Shown: piece by piece, positions 6,417 through 9,472 of the stretch
How positions within the stretch are numbered: position 1 is the first letter of the stretch
Layout of the letters: each line of letters opens with the position of its first letter
NCBI GenBank assembly: GCA_019100305.1
Contig: JAHRHW010000153.1
Coordinates: forward strand, 1 to 9,472
Direction: 5' to 3'
Origin: Candidatus Thiodiazotropha taylori
Lineage (GTDB): Bacteria > Pseudomonadota > Gammaproteobacteria > Chromatiales > Chromatiaceae
DNA: 9,472 nt
Translations under genes and position numbers: made by a program
Notes under the pieces: model-generated
The model's input: only the letters and a program-made list of their open reading frames with translations
What the model was told of the DNA's origin: nothing
Databases searched by the model: none

Positions 6417-6816
6417 TGAACTGGATGGTTTTAATCCGTTTTGCCCAGAATGTGACCAGCTATTGATTAAGTCCGATGGCGATCTTGATCGCTCGGTTGC
6501 CGCAAAGTGTGTTGGGCCGGTGCAGATTGTTTCGCGGGGGTGATACGCCCCGAAGCTCCCTATCGGGTCGGGTTTCATGGTACAAATAGCTCAAATACTC
6601 TTTATCCTGATGCAGCGGCAAAAATCAATAACAGATCAGGTAAGAGCCGTGGATACCCCAATTCGATGCAGAACCGTGGTGTGTGGCTGATTTCCACGCC
6701 CATCTCACTGCGGCCACGTTTGTTGGCCGGCTGGGGTATGATTCGTCCTGACACCGTGCCGGAGAGCATTTTGCGCCCAGCAGGGTTGACTGGTGTAGCG
6801 AGAAGGTGGGCCCGAT
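6417..6816. other. 400-base stretch without a supported gene
   Basis: No gene can be supported. Notable items are an inverted repeat GCGATC-TT-GATCGC (6479-6492), a CGGGG...CCCCG hairpin at about 6534-6551, and CCTGAT (6606-6611) paired with ATCAGG (6635-6640). A 108-codon plus-strand frame (6507-6833) runs through it but has a GTG start without a ribosome site, no recognisable protein features, and overlaps the next gene's start. A TATGAT at 6737-6742 could be a -10 for the downstream gene but has no good -35. Confidence 0.4.
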
Positions 6817-7506
6817 ATGAATCTGCTGTTTAGTGAACTTCCCGGACGTTTTGAACGTCATTTGATGCGTAAGCATGGCAATCCCCTGTTTCAAGCGCCA
6901 CAAAGCCAGCTGACTCAAGAGCAATTGACGGAAGCCCAGCGTCTCGATCATGAGGAGCTGGTGGCCTACATCGAGAGTCTGCGCAAGCTGGTAGGCGAGG
7001 CCGTGGCCCTGGGCCCCCATGAACAGAGCGACGTGATTCTCGAGCTGAAAGAACGACTCGACAAGGCCTACGAAACAGCCTGCCGTCTGGCTGATGATCA
7101 AACCCCGAACAAGCAGGCGATCATGAAACTGGTCGAGGTGATCATGCGTGCGGTATGGAAAGGGGCAGGTAATGACACTCTGGCGCATCAGGAGCTGCAG
7201 CAGGAGGAGGCCGCTCGAAAAACCCACTATGCGTTACTTGAGCACCCCTTGGTGGCCGACCTGCTCGATCCCGAATCACTGATTCTTCAAAACGAGCTGC
7301 TGCCGGTGCTGTTGAGTGCGGAACAGGATGAGTTTGAAACCGCCATCACCCTGTTCGATCCTGCTCAGCTGTCTGAGCTCTGCATTCAGGGTGAGGAGTT
7401 CTTTAGTGCAGCGGGTGAAAGTGAGGCCTGGCGGCAGGCGAAGCGGCGCTTTGATATTTTGCAGGGGGTGCTGGATTCCCTCGGCAGTGAAGACCAGAAC
7501 GCCTGA
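6817..7506 (+). CDS. Conserved-looking helical protein of unknown function
   Basis: No family is recognised. The 229-residue product is soluble: no signal peptide, no membrane segment. It is strongly charged and predicted mostly helical, with acidic/basic heptad-like stretches such as DHEELVAYIESLRKLV and VILELKERLDKAYETACRLA that suggest helical bundles or coiled coils. A short conserved-looking segment, KLVEVIMRAVWKGAGND, follows, and the C-terminal half has a helical pattern ending AWRQAKRRFDILQ. No catalytic motif is visible. The start is the ATG at 6817, with AAGGTGG (6803-6809) at good spacing. It is favoured over a 200-codon minus-strand frame that overlaps it because the plus protein has natural amino-acid composition and a ribosome site. 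It is convergent with the lipoprotein gene. Its job cannot be read from context. Confidence 0.75.
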   Translation: MNLLFSELPGRFERHLMRKHGNPLFQAPQSQLTQEQLTEAQRLDHEELVAYIESLRKLVGEAVALGPHEQSDVILELKERLDKAYETACRLADDQTPNKQAIMKLVEVIMRAVWKGAGNDTLAHQELQQEEAARKTHYALLEHPLVADLLDPESLILQNELLPVLLSAEQDEFETAITLFDPAQLSELCIQGEEFFSAAGESEAWRQAKRRFDILQGVLDSLGSEDQNA

Positions 7507-7511
7507 GCCGG

Positions 7512-7582
7512 CAGAGCACAAACCCTCTGTTGTCTACCCTGAGCATGAATTAATGCATGTGGCCCCAGGAGAGAGAGCCACA
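7512..7582. terminator. Convergent intergenic hairpins
   Basis: Between the two convergent genes there are two short stems. CAGAG (7512-7516) pairs with CTCTG (7525-7529) and is followed by TTGTCT on the plus strand. TGTGGC (7558-7563) pairs with GCCACA (7577-7582) around a 13-base loop. Either could act in termination, the first for the plus-strand gene, but neither has a proper T tract. Confidence 0.3.
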
Positions 7583-7604
7583 GTCTGCTGGATGTTTGAT
7601 GGCG

Positions 7605-8963
7605 TTACTGATCTGCAAAGTCCTGGGTCCAGTAGATTCGATAGCGTGCCGATGGGTTTTCCGCCATGCCGGCGCCGAGTTCCGTAACCGCCGTGTTCAT
7701 GATGTTGGCACAGTGGCCGGGACTCTCCAGCCAGGCGGCCATTACCGCCTCCTCATCGTTGTATCCGGCCGCGATATTTTCTGCGTAGGCACGCCAGTTG
7801 TAACCCGCAGCTGTGATTCTATCCCCCGGGCTCGAGCCATCCAGGCCGGTATGGTCGAAGAAGTCATGATCCGCCATGGAGGTTGAGTGGTTCTGTGCAG
7901 CGGTTTCCAGTTGGCATTGCCAGGCGACCGCTTCGACGGCGCCATAACGGGTGCCGCCGCAATCCCGGCTGACAGCACGGGCATTGTTCACCAGGGTCAG
8001 CATCAGTTTGTCACTCTCGTCCATACAGGCATCGATGGTTGCCTGGCTGGTATTGCCCAGGTTGTAGCTCGATCCGGTGGTAAAGTCCCAGCTCTCAACC
8101 GGAACAGGATTGCCTGAGGGATCCTGCAGATTGGTACCCAGTGTTACCCGATAGAGGGTGTCTGCAAGCAGTGGACTCGCGAAACTCAGAATCAGGCTGT
8201 CGCTGTCCGAGTCATAGCTGACACTGGCGGTTACTGATGAACCTGCCTGGGTAACCAGAAGGCTCTGGTTATCGATCAGGGTCGCATCCAGGGGTTCGTC
8301 GAAACTGACGCTGACCTGGGTGGTGGTTGAGACGCCAACCGCATCGGCCAGGGGTGATCGGCTGGTGACAGCCGGGGCGGTGCTGTCCGTTGCCGGTGAG
8401 AGTTGAATGGTAATATTGGCCGTTGCACTGTACTCCCCGTCATTCACCGTCAACCGCAGGCTCAAGCTGCTGCTCTGTGTCACTTCCGGTGCGATGAAAC
8501 TGAGACTGGGATTGCTCTTGTTGGTCAGATTGAGTGCCTCTCCCCCGGTCTGCGTCCAGAGGTAGCTTAGGCTGTCCCCTTCAGGGTCACTGGATGCGGA
8601 GCCGTCCAGAGTGACGGTTTCCCCCGAAGTGACGCTTTGACTGCCGCTGATCGAGGCGGTCGGTGGTTGATTCACCGGTTGGGGTGTCACCACATCATCG
8701 GCCGGTGGTGGCTGTTCCGTTTCCACCGGGGTGCTGTCACCTTCATCCGGGTTGGTTGTGTCGTTGCCGGTCTCTTGCGGTGGGGCGCTGTTATCATCTC
8801 CGCCGCTGCTGTCCTCCTGGGTATTGTCATCGACTGTGGTTTGAGAGCCCCCATCATCACCACCGGATCCACCACCACCACCACAGGCGACTAAAATGAG
8901 GCTGAGCAAGAGTGACAGGATAAGGGCTTTCGTATTGTTTTTAAGCAACATAGGGCAAACCAT
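7605..8963 (-). CDS. CAP/SCP-domain lipoprotein with PKD-like and SbsA-like Ig domains
   Basis: This is a surface or periplasmic lipoprotein of 452 residues. A signal peptide ends in the lipobox LVAC with Cys27; the residue after it is Gly, not Asp, so outer-membrane sorting is expected. Residues 28-99 are a Gly/Asp/Ser/Thr/Pro-rich, acidic, disordered linker. Residues about 98-188 form a PKD-like domain (NQPPTASISG, then VTLDGSASSDPEGDSLSYLW). Residues about 195-297 form an SbsA-type Ig-like domain (VSVSFDEPLD to SWDFTT). Residues about 312-450 are a CAP/SCP domain of the YkwD type, with His359, the FFDHTGLDG motif (His371), YAENIAAGY (Glu395) and SPGHCANIM (His417). Its four cysteines (313, 335, 350, 418) could form disulfides. 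Bacterial CAP domains have been linked to secreted or envelope roles, but the biochemical activity is generally unknown. The start is the ATG at 8963 or, giving a more typical signal peptide, the ATG at 8951; neither has a strong ribosome site. Confidence 0.9.
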   Translation of the reverse strand: MVCPMLLKNNTKALILSLLLSLILVACGGGGGSGGDDGGSQTTVDDNTQEDSSGGDDNSAPPQETGNDTTNPDEGDSTPVETEQPPPADDVVTPQPVNQPPTASISGSQSVTSGETVTLDGSASSDPEGDSLSYLWTQTGGEALNLTNKSNPSLSFIAPEVTQSSSLSLRLTVNDGEYSATANITIQLSPATDSTAPAVTSRSPLADAVGVSTTTQVSVSFDEPLDATLIDNQSLLVTQAGSSVTASVSYDSDSDSLILSFASPLLADTLYRVTLGTNLQDPSGNPVPVESWDFTTGSSYNLGNTSQATIDACMDESDKLMLTLVNNARAVSRDCGGTRYGAVEAVAWQCQLETAAQNHSTSMADHDFFDHTGLDGSSPGDRITAAGYNWRAYAENIAAGYNDEEAVMAAWLESPGHCANIMNTAVTELGAGMAENPSARYRIYWTQDFADQ

Positions 8964-9122
8964 CAGCTAAAGACCAAGGGCACTGGCAGGCTCCAATCCC
9001 GATGTTGGAGTTGCAGGTGCCTACGACTATTTGTCGGCGAATCCGTTGGAATCTACAGGCTGTTTCAGGGCTAAAACCTGGGCTTGTTCACAATTGTGGG
9101 AGTTGAGGATGGTTGGATCCTA
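8964..9122. other. Upstream region of the lipoprotein gene with short palindromes
   Basis: This noncoding stretch should hold the lipoprotein promoter on the minus strand, but no good -35/-10 pair is visible. It contains a hairpin CTCCAA-TCCCGATG-TTGGAG (8991-9010), flanked by GGCA and TGCC that extend the dyad imperfectly, and a 10-bp palindrome CACAATTGTG (9089-9098) that could be an operator. Confidence 0.35.
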
Positions 9123-9176
9123 TTCAATCCGGCGGCTGAAAGTGATCTTGCTGGTTGCCGGATTGAAACTTCAGCC
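9123..9176. repeat. Two interleaved inverted repeats directly after ppc
   Basis: Repeat A is a perfect 11-bp inverted pair: TTCAATCCGGC (9123-9133) with GCCGGATTGAA (9157-9167). Repeat B is a perfect 7-bp pair: GGCTGAA (9134-9140) with TTCAGCC (9170-9176). The order is A, B, A', B', so the stems cross: they can form an H-type pseudoknot or two exclusive hairpins. B' touches the ppc stop codon. No T tract follows, so it is not a standard intrinsic terminator. Confidence 0.7.
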
Positions 9177-9472
9177 CTAGCCGGTATTGCGTAAGCCGGC
9201 GGAGATGGCGTTGATCGAGCGTAACAGAGGGGTCAGCCAAAGTTCCTGCTGCTCTTCGCTCAGGCCACTGTAGCGGTAGTGCTTGATCAGCTCCAGCTGA
9301 ATGTGATTGAGCGGATCCAGGTAGGCGTCTCGGCGACGGATCGATTGCTGCAGAACCGGGGCGTCATCCAGCAGTTCATTCAGCTGGGCGATGGTGAGAA
9401 TTTCTGAGCAGGTGAGTTCGTACTCGCGCTTGATCATATCGAAGATCGTTCGGCTGGTCGGCTTATCCAGAC
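9177..9472 (-). CDS. ppc: Phosphoenolpyruvate carboxylase, C-terminal fragment (cut by window edge)
   Basis: PEP carboxylase adds bicarbonate to phosphoenolpyruvate to make oxaloacetate, refilling the TCA cycle; it is a cytoplasmic homotetramer. Only the last 97 residues are in the window; the rest lies beyond the right edge. The visible part has the family's typical C-terminus: IRRRDAYLDPLNHIQLELIK, then LLRSINAISAGLRNTG. The final RNTG tetrapeptide is invariant in the family and lies at the active and inhibitor site region. The frame is open to the edge (last full codon ends at 9470), with no internal start needed. The ATG near 9437 is internal, not a start. The TAG stop is followed at once by the interleaved repeats. 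Assignment is very sure. Confidence 0.96.
   Translation of the reverse strand, partial: LDKPTSRTIFDMIKREYELTCSEILTIAQLNELLDDAPVLQQSIRRRDAYLDPLNHIQLELIKHYRYSGLSEEQQELWLTPLLRSINAISAGLRNTG

Noticed and set aside
6507..6833. 108-codon plus-strand frame
   Set aside because: GTG start without ribosome site, implausible composition rich in Arg, Ser and Pro, and it overlaps the start of the better-supported gene at 6817.
6625..7227. 200-codon minus-strand frame
   Set aside because: It lies antisense to the 6817-7506 gene, which has a ribosome site and natural helical composition; the minus frame has neither.
8637..8899. Plus-strand frames with His-rich or low-complexity sequence
   Set aside because: They are antisense images of the Gly/Asp-rich linker of the lipoprotein gene.

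Overview
The window reads as chromosomal DNA from a gammaproteobacterium, most likely a facultatively anaerobic or microaerophilic, Chromatiales-like sulfur-oxidizer type. This rests on the hemE and ppc sequences, the moderate GC, the accessory genes (PDC sensor, bacteriohemerythrin, hybrid kinase) and a perfect FNR/ANR-type box. The taxonomic guess is inference, not something the sequence proves. No mobile element, CRISPR array, rRNA or tRNA was seen.

Layout, left to right. (1) 148-1110, minus: a stand-alone PDC-type sensor protein with no visible output domain. It is divergent from (2) hemE (1197-2261, plus), uroporphyrinogen decarboxylase, followed 14 bases later by (3) a 3-hydroxyisobutyrate/GLYR-family NAD(P)-dependent dehydrogenase (2276-3163). 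(4) After a gap of about 375 bases comes a six-TM hybrid sensor kinase with HisKA, HATPase and REC domains (3540-5435). (5) A single-domain bacteriohemerythrin (5669-6106) has its own promoter, in which a perfect TTGAT-N4-ATCAA box lies at -41.5 relative to the start predicted from a TATGAT -10 element. (6) 6107-6816 holds no large gene. It does hold a plus-strand terminator, a second GC-rich hairpin, a minus-strand 26-residue membrane microprotein with an ideal Shine-Dalgarno, a strong intrinsic terminator inside that small gene's leader, and an upstream 12-bp palindrome with promoter elements. (7) 6817-7506, plus: a helical protein of unknown function. (8) 7605-8963, minus: a lipoprotein with an acidic linker, PKD-like and SbsA-like Ig domains and a C-terminal CAP/SCP domain. 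(9) 9177-9472, minus: the C-terminal 97 residues of PEP carboxylase (ppc), cut by the window edge, with two interleaved inverted repeats directly after its stop.

The genes do not form one obvious pathway. hemE and the dehydrogenase probably share a transcript. The hemerythrin, and possibly the small membrane protein next to it, look oxygen- or redox-regulated through FNR/CRP-family sites. The most interesting unexplained part is 6150-6420, where a microprotein, a leader terminator and a palindromic operator lie within 270 bases. The second is the pseudoknot-ordered repeat pair after ppc.
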